Source: Clostridium sp. BJN0013
Lineage (GTDB): Bacteria > Bacillota > Clostridia > Clostridiales > Clostridiaceae
Direction of reading: 5' to 3'
DNA length: 64,000 nt
NCBI RefSeq assembly: GCF_040939125.1
Contig: NZ_CP162495.1
Location: 2,852,001 to 2,916,000, forward strand
The notes under the pieces were generated by a model that was not told the DNA's origin, ran no database searches, and saw only the letters and a list, made by a program, of their open reading frames with translations. The translations under genes and the position numbers were made by a program. Of this stretch, positions 54,289 to 62,887 are shown in pieces (within the stretch, counting starts at the first letter, position 1; each line of letters begins with the position of its first letter).

Positions 54289-56052
54289 ATGAAGAACATA
54301 ATAAAAAATATAAAAAATAAATTTATTTTAATACCAGTTTTTACCTTTATACTGTCTTTAACTTTTTTAATATTCATAAGTTATACAAATAATTCTATAG
54401 GCTACAAATCATACACTTTATTTCAGAAAGACTTATTGGATAAAAGAATTTCAACAGTTTATATTACAGACAACCCTAAAATGAGGATAAAATTGAAAGA
54501 TGGCAGTATATATGAAACAGACAACCCTAGGACACCTAATACTAAACAAATGCTATTAGAAAATAATATACTCGTATCTGAAGATTATCCCATAAATAGT
54601 AAACAAATATACCCGGCTACCTTACTACTTTTATCTTTTATATCAATTATATTTATGAGGATAAAAAATTCTGAAAAAGTTTCCAAAAAAACTTTAGCTA
54701 TTGACTCTTTAGATACTGCTGCTGTAAAAGATTTTAATTATACTTTTGAAAATGTAGCAGGAAATGAGGAGGCAAAAGAAAGTGTAAAAGATATAGTAGA
54801 TTTTTTAAAAAATCCTGAAAAATATGCATCCTATGGAGCAAGAATGCCAAAAGGCATAATGTTATACGGACAACCTGGAACCGGCAAAACTCTTCTGGCA
54901 AAAGCCGTTGCAGGTGAGGCAAATGTTCCTTTTTATGCAGTGTCCGGTTCAGATTTTATCCAGGTATATGTAGGTGTAGGAGCCAGCCGTATAAGACAGT
55001 TATTTAAAAAAGCTAGAAACAACAGTACAGGAAAGGCAGTTATATTTATAGATGAAATAGATGCTATTGGCAAAAAAAGAGATGGTACCAATGCTTCTGG
55101 AGGTTCTGACGAAAGAGATCAAACCTTAAATGCCCTGCTTACAGAAATGTCTGGCTTTAATGAAAAAAAAGGAATTGTAGTGATAGCTGCAACAAATAGA
55201 TTGGACATGCTAGATCCTGCACTTTTAAGACCTGGAAGATTCGACAGGCATATAGAAATAACTCTTCCGGACATTTCTTCAAGGGAAAAAATTATAGCTG
55301 TTCATTTAAATAATAAACCTGTAGGTAATTTGGATTTGCATGAATGGGCTCAAAAAACTTCTTATTTTTCAGGTGCAAAAATTGAAAATTTAATAAATGA
55401 AGCTGCAATAATTGCATGTAAAGAAAATAGCAGAGTTATTGAAGATACACATATGGATAGGGCTTTTTCTATAATTTTGGCGGGATATGAAAAGAAAAAT
55501 AGAGACTATATAAAAGATATGGACAAAAAAATAACTGCATATCATGAAGTAGGTCACGCTTTAGTATCTTTAAAGGTACTTCCAAATGAAAAAATATCTA
55601 AAGTAACAATTATACCAAGTACTAATGGAGTTGGAGGTTATACTTTAAGCATTCCAGAAGACAAACTTTATGAGAATAAAGATTACTTAAAAAAGAGAAT
55701 AATGATACTTTTAGGAGGAAGAGCTGCAGAAGAAGTTATATTTGGTTCCAATTATATAACCACCGGTGCTCATAATGACCTGCAACGAAGTACCCACATA
55801 GCTTTCAATATGATAACTCAATATGGTATGGGAGAAACTTTGGGGCTTTTAAATATGCAAGAGCTTATGAAATTAAATATAAATCAGGATAAAATTATTG
55901 AAGAATGTAAAAAGTTAATTGACTCTATGTACTATCATACAAAAAACATTATAATCGAAAACAGACCCCATCTTAAAAAAATAACTGAATTACTTATAAA
56001 AAAAGAAACATTATATGCAAAAGACCTAAATCTAGAGTTAATATCTAAATAA
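54289..56052 (+). CDS. ftsH: FtsH-type membrane AAA+ zinc metalloprotease
   Basis: 587-aa protease, somewhat shorter than typical FtsH. Two N-terminal helices (near residues 10-33 and 100-120) flank a small outside domain. Walker A is GQPGTGKTLLAKA (from residue 194), Walker B VIFIDEIDAIGKKR, SRH NRLDMLDPALLRPGRFD, and the zinc site HEVGH is at residues 419-423. The C-terminus is short after TTGAHNDLQRSTHIA. ATG 54289 follows GGGAGGGG by 9 nt. It may be a second FtsH beside a housekeeping copy elsewhere; that needs the genome. Confidence 0.9.
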   Translation: MKNIIKNIKNKFILIPVFTFILSLTFLIFISYTNNSIGYKSYTLFQKDLLDKRISTVYITDNPKMRIKLKDGSIYETDNPRTPNTKQMLLENNILVSEDYPINSKQIYPATLLLLSFISIIFMRIKNSEKVSKKTLAIDSLDTAAVKDFNYTFENVAGNEEAKESVKDIVDFLKNPEKYASYGARMPKGIMLYGQPGTGKTLLAKAVAGEANVPFYAVSGSDFIQVYVGVGASRIRQLFKKARNNSTGKAVIFIDEIDAIGKKRDGTNASGGSDERDQTLNALLTEMSGFNEKKGIVVIAATNRLDMLDPALLRPGRFDRHIEITLPDISSREKIIAVHLNNKPVGNLDLHEWAQKTSYFSGAKIENLINEAAIIACKENSRVIEDTHMDRAFSIILAGYEKKNRDYIKDMDKKITAYHEVGHALVSLKVLPNEKISKVTIIPSTNGVGGYTLSIPEDKLYENKDYLKKRIMILLGGRAAEEVIFGSNYITTGAHNDLQRSTHIAFNMITQYGMGETLGLLNMQELMKLNINQDKIIEECKKLIDSMYYHTKNIIIENRPHLKKITELLIKKETLYAKDLNLELISK

Positions 56053-56110
56053 ATCTAAAACTCATATTCGGTATAAGCTGTCATATTTTAGCTGTTTACA
56101 TACCGGAATC

Positions 56111-56257
56111 AAGTGATTCCTAGGTCCAGGTGGAGTTTGCACATGAGGAATGCTTTTCTCCATCTGAACCTTAGAATTACTTAGCCATGTACACAGCAGT
56201 GCTTATCTCCCTCTTTGAAGAAGATAGGAGTATTAGCTGATTACTGCGTTCGGAAAA
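56111..56257 (+). repeat. Structured repeat, copy D
   Basis: Starts AAGTGATTCCTAGGTCCAG and ends TTCGGAAAAAA. The 5' hairpin TAGGTCCAGGTGGAG / CTCCATCTGAACCTTA is kept; the closing stem is degenerate. Inner hairpin CTCC...TCTT-TGAAG-AAGA...GGAG. It ends directly at the stop codon of the leftward rhomboid gene and follows ftsH. Confidence 0.8.
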
Positions 56258-56259
56258 AA

Positions 56260-57285
56260 TTAAACTTTTTTAAGACCTATATTACTTATTACGTAAGTAA
56301 TAAGTATACCTCCTATAAGCCCCCCTATATGTCCAAAATTATCTACATTAGCTACGGAAAACCCTATTATAAGGTTCATTATAATTATAGTTACTATATT
56401 CATAACAAATTCCTTAGCTACAGAATGTTTCATTTTAAGGGCAAATACCAAAGATGCACCCAAAAGTCCAAATATTGCTCCTGAGGCTCCTACAGATATG
56501 GAAGATGAGAACATATAACTAAATATGGAGGAAAACAATCCTGAAATAATATATATAACTATATATTTAAGTTTTCCATATACTTTTTCAATAAAAGTGC
56601 CCATCACATAAAGAGAATACATATTTACTCCCAAATGTACTATGCCTGCATGTAAAAACATACATGTAAATAATCTATAGTATTGTCCTTTATCTATGAG
56701 AAGATTCACCTTAGCTCCCATAAATACCAATACATTTAAATTACTATCTATTATGCTGCCGGATAAATATGAAGTTCCTATATATACTAATATATTTAAA
56801 GCTATAATTATATAGGTAACAATTATCTCTTTTATTCTTTTTCTACTGGATATATTTTTAGAATCCCTCATATAAATCATACTCTGTAATATTTGGTTTG
56901 CCAGCTCTCTTGATCCTTCTGTATAATATACTAATTGATTTGAATCAGGATTAATTAAAATTAATTCACACTGTCTATGTATTTTATAATCTAATTGATA
57001 ATTATTTATATGTTCTACAGATAAGTTAGTTTTTCTATTCATAATTATTTGTGTAAACTGTAAATTCCTATTTTGAAATAACTTTTCTAAGTCTGAAATA
57101 AGAGATTCAAAATTCATATTTCTATAACTTTCATCTTTGAGGAAAAATATAACTCTTACTGCATTATTTTCTTCCCTCCATAATGCCCACTTACCATATA
57201 ATCCCTGATTTTTTTCTATTTCTATAATTTTAAAATTATAAGCTTTATATAATATTTCTATTAAATTATCAATATACAAGTTCAT
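56260..57285 (-). CDS. Rhomboid-family intramembrane serine protease
   Basis: 341-aa protein. An N-terminal cytosolic domain of about 170 residues precedes six or so helices. Catalytic Ser is in SVGASGAIFGLLGA (GxSG) and His in DNFGHIGGLIGG; the LFTCMFLHAGIVHLGVNMYSL motif is typical. AGGGAGAAG precedes the ATG. The soluble domain has no recognised family. Monocistronic. Confidence 0.9.
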   Translation of the reverse strand: MNLYIDNLIEILYKAYNFKIIEIEKNQGLYGKWALWREENNAVRVIFFLKDESYRNMNFESLISDLEKLFQNRNLQFTQIIMNRKTNLSVEHINNYQLDYKIHRQCELILINPDSNQLVYYTEGSRELANQILQSMIYMRDSKNISSRKRIKEIIVTYIIIALNILVYIGTSYLSGSIIDSNLNVLVFMGAKVNLLIDKGQYYRLFTCMFLHAGIVHLGVNMYSLYVMGTFIEKVYGKLKYIVIYIISGLFSSIFSYMFSSSISVGASGAIFGLLGASLVFALKMKHSVAKEFVMNIVTIIIMNLIIGFSVANVDNFGHIGGLIGGILITYVISNIGLKKV

Positions 57286-57357
57286 ATTCTTCTCCCTAAA
57301 AGCATAAAATAATATATATCTAATTTACACTATATAAAAATTTTTATTCTGCTTTTA

Positions 57358-58416
57358 TTAAATCAATCCCTTTATAACCACATTAGGTGTCTGTAATAGG
57401 TCCAATTCATAACCAGGTATAGAGTTCCCTGTATCCACATCATAAAGCACTCTTATTACTGGCCTATCCGGAAATCCTTTATTTTGCTTTACAACATAAC
57501 CTTTAATTCTATTTGATAATTGAACTCCACACCCTAGAGGATATATAGCAAAAGTATTCTTAAAATTATATACTAAATTTTGATCAAAATTACTACCACT
57601 TCCCGAAAGTATAAGTTCATAGGCATCATTTGGACTGAATTTTCTTCTATAACACCTATCATTGCTCACTGCGTCATATACATCACATATACAAATTAGT
57701 TTTGCATAGTTTGTTATCTGCTTGTCCTCAAGTCCATAAGGATATCCCCTGCCATCTATTCTTTCATGGTGTTGTTCAACTATTTTAATTACTGCATCTG
57801 AAATTATAACATTTTTTTTAAGAATTTTAGCCCCATATATAGGATGATTTTTTATCTCTTTAAATTCTTCATCTGTTAACTTAGTTTCCTTATTCAATAT
57901 TTCTAAGGGAATCTTTGTTTTCCCTATATCATGCAAGGAAGCCCCTATGCCAATTTCTCTCAATTGCCATTTGTCATATCCTGCTGAGACACCTAGAAAA
58001 GAAGCCATAATACAAGTATCTATTGAGTGAATAAATGTATAATTATCATAGGTCTGTATATCATAAAGACTTTTATTCACATCGCCAAGTTCAATTATAT
58101 AGTTTACCATATCTTCTATACCTATAAAGGATTTTCTCAATTCTTTTTCATTACAATTATATAAATTACTCATTATATTTGACATACTTTTCATTGACGC
58201 TTGCTTCAATTCCAATAACTTTTCATCTTCTATATTCACATCTTCTAATCTTTCATCTTCTACATATAAATAAAATACACCTAACTCTTTCAATTTATTT
58301 ATATAATTATTGGTCAATTCTACTCCTGTTTTTAATAAAACTTGTCCATCGCATGTCAATATGCTTTTTCCAAGCACATCTTTTTCATTAACTCTATTTA
58401 TGAACTCTAATCTCAT
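57358..58416 (-). CDS. HD-GYP-domain cyclic di-GMP phosphodiesterase-like protein
   Basis: 352-aa protein. The HD pair is in ASLHDIGKTKIP and the GYP motif in EQHHERIDGRGYPYGLED; ICDVYDAVSNDRCYR is also typical. The N-terminal 120 residues begin with a short beta-rich piece and no membrane segment. Such proteins hydrolyse c-di-GMP and affect motility and surface life. GAGGTGAAG precedes the ATG. Confidence 0.9.
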   Translation of the reverse strand: MRLEFINRVNEKDVLGKSILTCDGQVLLKTGVELTNNYINKLKELGVFYLYVEDERLEDVNIEDEKLLELKQASMKSMSNIMSNLYNCNEKELRKSFIGIEDMVNYIIELGDVNKSLYDIQTYDNYTFIHSIDTCIMASFLGVSAGYDKWQLREIGIGASLHDIGKTKIPLEILNKETKLTDEEFKEIKNHPIYGAKILKKNVIISDAVIKIVEQHHERIDGRGYPYGLEDKQITNYAKLICICDVYDAVSNDRCYRRKFSPNDAYELILSGSGSNFDQNLVYNFKNTFAIYPLGCGVQLSNRIKGYVVKQNKGFPDRPVIRVLYDVDTGNSIPGYELDLLQTPNVVIKGLI

Positions 58417-58560
58417 TGCTTCACCTCAATAAAATTTGATATATTCAATTTCTTTTCTAACTAAAAGCATATCACATTTAAGATATAAATTAAAATATTT
58501 TAGTTAACTTACTAAAAATTAATTATGAAGGATTAATTCATTTTTAGCTAAAAATACTAA

Positions 58561-58605
58561 AATTTCTATTTACTTACAAATAGAAATTGGTTATTATAAT
58601 TATAA
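58561..58605 (+). promoter_or_regulatory. Inverted repeat and PerR/Fur-box-like site upstream of a small exported gene
   Basis: AATTTCTATTT / AAATAGAAATT (58561-58588) is a perfect 11-bp inverted repeat. Right after it TTATTATAATTATAA (58591-58605) matches the PerR box TTATAATnATTATAA at all but one position. The same 15-mer occurs at 8800-8814. AT-richness makes chance matches possible. The fur/perR gene converges from the other side. Confidence 0.45.
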
Positions 58606-58635
58606 AGAATATTTTTTATATTATGGAGGTATCTC

Positions 58636-58959
58636 ATGAAAAAATTTATATTTTCCATAATAGTTACCTTGTTAACTATTGTAATAATAAAAAATATATA
58701 TATATCAAAAAAATGTATGGATATCAACTATGCAGTTAAAAACTATTTTACTACAGGAATTTTTAACAAATACAGAATATATAACATGGAAGATGTAACT
58801 CTATCATTTTCCAACGGTAAAGCTGCTTTCATTAAAGTTAAAGGTATATCAGGTAAAACACCTCACCACAAAGTAGAATATACTGTATTTTTAGAAAAAA
58901 ATATTAATGGTACTTGGAAAGTAAAAAAGGTATATACTAATGAAGTAACTCTACAATAA
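58636..58959 (+). CDS. Small exported or membrane-anchored protein
   Basis: 107-aa protein. Residues 3-22 form a signal anchor (FIFSIIVTLLTIVIIKNI), followed by a soluble part rich in beta strand (VEYTVFLEKNINGTWKVKKVYTNE). GGAGGT lies 7 nt before the ATG. Its last 9 nt overlap the end of the convergent fur gene. A PerR-like site in its promoter suggests stress or metal control. No family recognised. Confidence 0.7.
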   Translation: MKKFIFSIIVTLLTIVIIKNIYISKKCMDINYAVKNYFTTGIFNKYRIYNMEDVTLSFSNGKAAFIKVKGISGKTPHHKVEYTVFLEKNINGTWKVKKVYTNEVTLQ

Positions 58960-59397
58960 TTTTCTTGTACCATGATTTAGTTGTTTATTTCTACAATCTT
59001 TACATATACCACTTATTTTAAAATCCAATTCTTCATCTACAAGTACAAAATCTGTTTTACTTTTTATTATTTCTTCTATTTGTTGCATGGGACAATCTAT
59101 CTCTACTTGTTTTTCACATACCTTACATTGTAATATATGTTTATGATTTTTTCTTATTATAGCATAGCTGTGTCTTCCTTTACCTAAATCAAATTTTCTC
59201 ACAATTTTTTTATTTTCAAATAACTCCAAAGTTCTATAAATTGTAGATAAATCTACATTTACATTTTTTTGTTTATACTCTTGAAATAAATCTTCTACAC
59301 TCATTGCACTTTCACTTTCATATAATATATCTAAAATATTTAATCTTGCCTGTGTAACTTTTATTCCATATTTTCTTAAGGATTTTTCTATATCCAT
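58951..59397 (-). CDS. Fur-family metalloregulator (PerR/Fur/Zur type)
   Basis: 148-aa regulator. The winged HTH (KVTQARLNILDILYESESAMSVEDLF...LSTIYRTLELFE) is followed by RKNHKHILQCKVCEKQVEIDCPM and CKDCRNK. The two CxxC pairs form the structural zinc site; HKHILQC is the conserved metal-binding face. Full length. It follows mntP by 20 nt, which favours an oxidative or manganese/iron role, PerR-like. GGGGTGG precedes the ATG. Confidence 0.88.
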   Translation of the reverse strand: MDIEKSLRKYGIKVTQARLNILDILYESESAMSVEDLFQEYKQKNVNVDLSTIYRTLELFENKKIVRKFDLGKGRHSYAIIRKNHKHILQCKVCEKQVEIDCPMQQIEEIIKSKTDFVLVDEELDFKISGICKDCRNKQLNHGTRKLL

Positions 59398-59417
59398 AAA
59401 ACCACCCCAAATTCCAC

Positions 59418-59969
59418 TTAAAAAAGCATCATTTTGATACCAAATATAATAAGTATTATGCCCCCAATATAGTCTGCATACTTGCTTATAGCATGTATTT
59501 TTCGAAGATACCTTGAGATAACAAAAGCAAAAGAAGTCAATATAAGGGTTACCACACCTATAAATAAAGTATGATATAGTATATCTAACACATTTCTCAT
59601 ATTGTTTAAAGCAGTAAATCCAATCACTAAAGCATCAATACTTACAGAAATCCCAAGTATAATAACCATTCCAGGTTTCACAAGCGTATGCTGTTTTTTA
59701 CTTTGAAAACCTTCTTTAAGCATAAGTATACCTACAATTGATACTACTGCCCCTCCAACTATTTCAGGAATAGAGACAATATACTTATTAAATAAAAAAC
59801 CTCCATAGGCACCCATCATAGCAAAGAAAAACTGAAAAAATGCAAAAGATATTATAAATTGAATTTTTTTATTTCTTTTTATTGAATTGTTTAGACCTAT
59901 AGATATAGCAACACTAAAAGCATCTAAAGAAAGTGCCAGAGCAATTAAAAATAAGGATCGAAATGCCAT
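59418..59969 (-). CDS. mntP: MntP-type manganese efflux pump
   Basis: 183-aa protein with six helices. LFLIALALSLDAFSVAISIGL, GMVIILGISVSIDALVIGFTAL and YADYIGGIILIIFGIKM are MntP hallmarks, including the conserved Asp residues of helices 1 and 4. AGGAAAGG precedes the ATG. No yybP-ykoY manganese riboswitch is visible upstream; instead structured repeat E lies there in the opposite sense. Operon with the Fur-family gene. Confidence 0.88.
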   Translation of the reverse strand: MAFRSLFLIALALSLDAFSVAISIGLNNSIKRNKKIQFIISFAFFQFFFAMMGAYGGFLFNKYIVSIPEIVGGAVVSIVGILMLKEGFQSKKQHTLVKPGMVIILGISVSIDALVIGFTALNNMRNVLDILYHTLFIGVVTLILTSFAFVISRYLRKIHAISKYADYIGGIILIIFGIKMMLF

Positions 59970-59998
59970 ATTACCTTTCCTCTCACATTGAAATTATC

Positions 59999-60147
59999 AA
60001 GTTCTTCTAAGGTTCAAGTGGAAGTTTGCCTATGAGAAATGCTTATCTCCATCTGAACCTTAGAAGAACTTATCCAGGCGCATAGCAGCGCTTATCTCCC
60101 ACCTTGAAGAAGATGGGAGTATCAGCTAATTCTAGCGTTCGGATAAA
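59999..60147 (+). repeat. Structured repeat, copy E (best preserved)
   Basis: 5' hairpin with an 18-bp perfect stem: AAGTTCTTCTAAGGTTCA (59999-60016) with TGAACCTTAGAAGAACTT (60054-60071). Closed domain: TTATCC-A-GGCGC with GCGTT-C-GGATAA, inner hairpin CTCCCACCTT-GAAG-AAGATGGGAG. It ends 6 nt before the stop codon of the leftward gene at 60153. Confidence 0.88.
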
Positions 60148-60152
60148 TAACA

Positions 60153-60923
60153 TTACCTCACTATATGTATATATGGTTTATTTATATATATTCCACCTTT
60201 AAGATTCATAGGAAAAACAAGTATATATCCATTATTCTTAAGCCAATCTCTTCGACTTACATAATCAGGTATCTCATGTTCCACCAGCTTCCAATAATCT
60301 TTAGAATGATTCATATACACCAGATGACATAATTCATGTACAACTATGTATTCTATGATCCTCATAGGCGCCATTAAAAGTCTGCAGTTAAAATTTATAT
60401 TTCCATTTGAATAACAACTTCCCCATATGGTTTTCTGACATCTAATAGTTATATTCTTGGGATATACATTCAGTTTTTTGCTATACACATTTACCTTATA
60501 CTTAAAAATCAATTTAGCTTTTTCCCTATAAAATTTAAATATGATATCTCTCATATTTTCTTCGTCTTCCAACAAAGTTTTACTTCCATAGATTACAAAG
60601 TTATTTTTAAAAATTTTAATATAATATTTTTGTGTGTCCAATATATATTTTTTAATATTTAAAAGTTTCCCAAGCCATAGTATTTTTTTCCCCTGTTGGA
60701 TATCTATTAACTTTACATTTTGCATTCTTTCTTTTACTATGTGGACATTTTTCAATATCCAGGGTATCTTATTTTTTACAACTTCCTCTATATACTTATA
60801 GCTTATATGATAGGGAGCATATATAATTACTTTTCCCTTTTCATCAATTTTGATACTTATATTTTTTTTACTTTTTCTAATTACCGTATAACTTAATGAA
60901 AGAAATTGATGAGTAGTTTCCAT
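60153..60923 (-). CDS. YgjP-like (DUF45) M48-family metallopeptidase-like protein
   Basis: 256-aa protein. IEYIVVHELCHLVYMNHSKDYW is the HExxH zinc motif with the distal His, and TIRCQKTIWGSCYSNGNINFN is the YgjP region just before it. No signal peptide. The N-terminal beta-rich domain (KKNISIKIDEKGKVII...) is standard for the family. The start follows GAGAGG. It is 12 nt downstream of ctpA, so in one operon. Confidence 0.87.
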   Translation of the reverse strand: METTHQFLSLSYTVIRKSKKNISIKIDEKGKVIIYAPYHISYKYIEEVVKNKIPWILKNVHIVKERMQNVKLIDIQQGKKILWLGKLLNIKKYILDTQKYYIKIFKNNFVIYGSKTLLEDEENMRDIIFKFYREKAKLIFKYKVNVYSKKLNVYPKNITIRCQKTIWGSCYSNGNINFNCRLLMAPMRIIEYIVVHELCHLVYMNHSKDYWKLVEHEIPDYVSRRDWLKNNGYILVFPMNLKGGIYINKPYIHIVR

Positions 60924-60935
60924 ATTTTTACCTCT

Positions 60936-62558
60936 CTATTTCTTTACAACAATAGGCTTTATGACATCTTTAATCTTTATGTAATAAGTCTGTCCCTTAT
61001 CTAATTTTTCTTTTGGGGTAAGAACGGCCTTACTGCCTTTTAAAATGTTTATATCAAAATCCACTCTCTTACCTGTATTACTATTTATGATCTCCATAGT
61101 TATATTACTATTTAAATCAAAATTTATTTCTTTATTAAAAGTTACAGTAAATGACTTATCTTCCGGTACTTTATTTAAAGTATCTAATAACTTATAATCA
61201 GAGTAAAAAAATTTATATATATTGTTAAAGTATTCATCAGGAGCATTTTTCCAACCATCTTTAGTTCCTATATAAACTTTAGATTTTGATGCATGTCCTA
61301 TTATATACTTAAAAGTTGACCAATACTCTTCACTTTTAGCCATATTTAAATCTATATTAAATTCTCTCTCATCTAATGTAATTTTCACAAATCCACGCTT
61401 ATCTATATTATTTCTACACTTTCCTGATAACAGTTGCGCTACTTTTAAAGCATCTAAATCGTCTGTATCCAAGTCAGGTTTTACACCTACTTCTTGTATT
61501 TCTTTACCCAAAGGAGAATAAAATTTTTGTGTAGTCAATTTTAACGCACTTCCATTAGAAAGTTGAAATATTTGTTGTGCTACTCCTTTTCCATAGGTAA
61601 CATTGCCTATAAAAAAGGCTTTCTTATAATCCTTAACCGCAGCCGCCAATATCTCAGAAGCACTGGCTGTATTTCCATTGGTTAAAAATATAACTGGTTT
61701 ATCCATTACAATTTTATGTTGCCCGGTTAAATATCCTATTTTATTCTTATTCTTGTCCTCAACTATTAAAGCCAAATTATTCCCTATAAAATTTCCAGCT
61801 ATATCTACCGCAGAATACATATACCCTCCCCCATTATCTCTCAAATCTATTATATAGCTTTCCGGGTTTTTTACACTAAGCTCCTCCAATGTCTCATCTA
61901 ATTTCTGAGAAGTATTTTCTCCAAAAGATGATATATAAATATATGCCGTGCTATTATCTAACATAATACCCTCTACTGTAGATAATTGTAATTCTGCCCT
62001 CTGTATACTAAAATTTAGTATTTCATTCCCCCTTTGTACTACAAGATTTACATTAGTACCTTCTTCACCACGTATATATTTCCCTATTTCATTTATATTC
62101 AAATCAATAATTGAACTTGAATCCACAGAAGTTATAATGTCTCCTTCTTTTAATCCTGCAATTTCTGCCGGAGAATTCTTGATTACAGAAACCACCTGAG
62201 CTCCAGTAGAAACTTTATTCATTTCTATGCCTATTCCACACACTTTGTTATCTATCTGATTTAAAAAATCTTCCTCTTCCTCAGCTGAAAAATATTGGCT
62301 ATAAGGATCACCCAATCCAGTCAATATTTCATCTATGCTAGATTTATTTAATACACTATCGGATACATCATTAATATAGTTATCTTTAATTATATTTCTA
62401 ACCTCGTTCAAAGTCTGGGAATCTTGAGCATGTACACTAACCGTAAAACCAAATATAAAAAACATTAATGAAAATATTATAAAAATATTTTTCACATTAA
62501 AATTTAGTTTTAATTTCTCAGCTGAACCTATACCCCCAAATTTAGATCTGATTTTCAT
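60936..62558 (-). CDS. ctpA: S41 C-terminal processing peptidase with a C-terminal Ig-like domain
   Basis: 540-aa exported protease. ATG 62558 follows GGAGGAA; the longer frame to 62678 has no site. Signal peptide or anchor at residues about 25-45. PDZ domain with VVSVIKNSPAEIAGLKEGDII; catalytic Ser in TNGNTASASEILAAAVKDY and Lys in TYGKGVAQQIF. The last 80 residues (FTVTFNKEINFDLNSNITMEI...) resemble an SbsA Ig-like domain and may bind the wall. Typical CtpA lacks this tail. Confidence 0.88.
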   Translation of the reverse strand: MKIRSKFGGIGSAEKLKLNFNVKNIFIIFSLMFFIFGFTVSVHAQDSQTLNEVRNIIKDNYINDVSDSVLNKSSIDEILTGLGDPYSQYFSAEEEEDFLNQIDNKVCGIGIEMNKVSTGAQVVSVIKNSPAEIAGLKEGDIITSVDSSSIIDLNINEIGKYIRGEEGTNVNLVVQRGNEILNFSIQRAELQLSTVEGIMLDNSTAYIYISSFGENTSQKLDETLEELSVKNPESYIIDLRDNGGGYMYSAVDIAGNFIGNNLALIVEDKNKNKIGYLTGQHKIVMDKPVIFLTNGNTASASEILAAAVKDYKKAFFIGNVTYGKGVAQQIFQLSNGSALKLTTQKFYSPLGKEIQEVGVKPDLDTDDLDALKVAQLLSGKCRNNIDKRGFVKITLDEREFNIDLNMAKSEEYWSTFKYIIGHASKSKVYIGTKDGWKNAPDEYFNNIYKFFYSDYKLLDTLNKVPEDKSFTVTFNKEINFDLNSNITMEIINSNTGKRVDFDINILKGSKAVLTPKEKLDKGQTYYIKIKDVIKPIVVKK

Positions 62559-62702
62559 ACATATTCCTCCTAATTTTAAATCAATTATACACTTTTTTGA
62601 AAAATATATACCGTTTTTGAAAAATATCACATAAAAAGGATATACATTCAATATAAAGTTTAAAATATTGATCTGCACATCCTTTTTTAGTATTTCTAAA
62701 TT

Positions 62703-62846
62703 AAGTGATTCTTAAATTCAGGTTAAATTTTCTATAAGGAAGCTTTTTCTTCATCTGAATCTTAGAAGAACTCATAAAGGAGCATATCAGTACTTATCCC
62801 ACCCTAAAGAAGCTGAGGTATTAGCTAATTACCGCTTTGGAATAAA
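62703..62846 (+). repeat. Structured repeat, copy F
   Basis: Starts AAGTGATTCTTAAATTCAG. The 5' hairpin TTCAG/CTGAA and flanks are kept with two mismatches. The closing stem is GGAGC / GCTTT, where copy E has GGCGC/GCGTT and copy B GGGGC/GCCTT. It lies between ctpA and the next leftward gene, ending 42 nt before its stop codon. Confidence 0.82.
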
Positions 62847-62887
62847 TATCATATTAAAAACGTCTGTTATTTATCTGAAAATTTTAA

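Noticed and set aside
59999-60147. yybP-ykoY manganese riboswitch before mntP
   Set aside because: The only structure there is repeat E in the opposite sense; the conserved yybP-ykoY core is not visible.
8824-62846. Structured repeats A-F as riboswitches or T-box leaders
   Set aside because: Direction is constant but gene direction is not; several copies lie behind genes, and no known aptamer core or T-box sequence is present.
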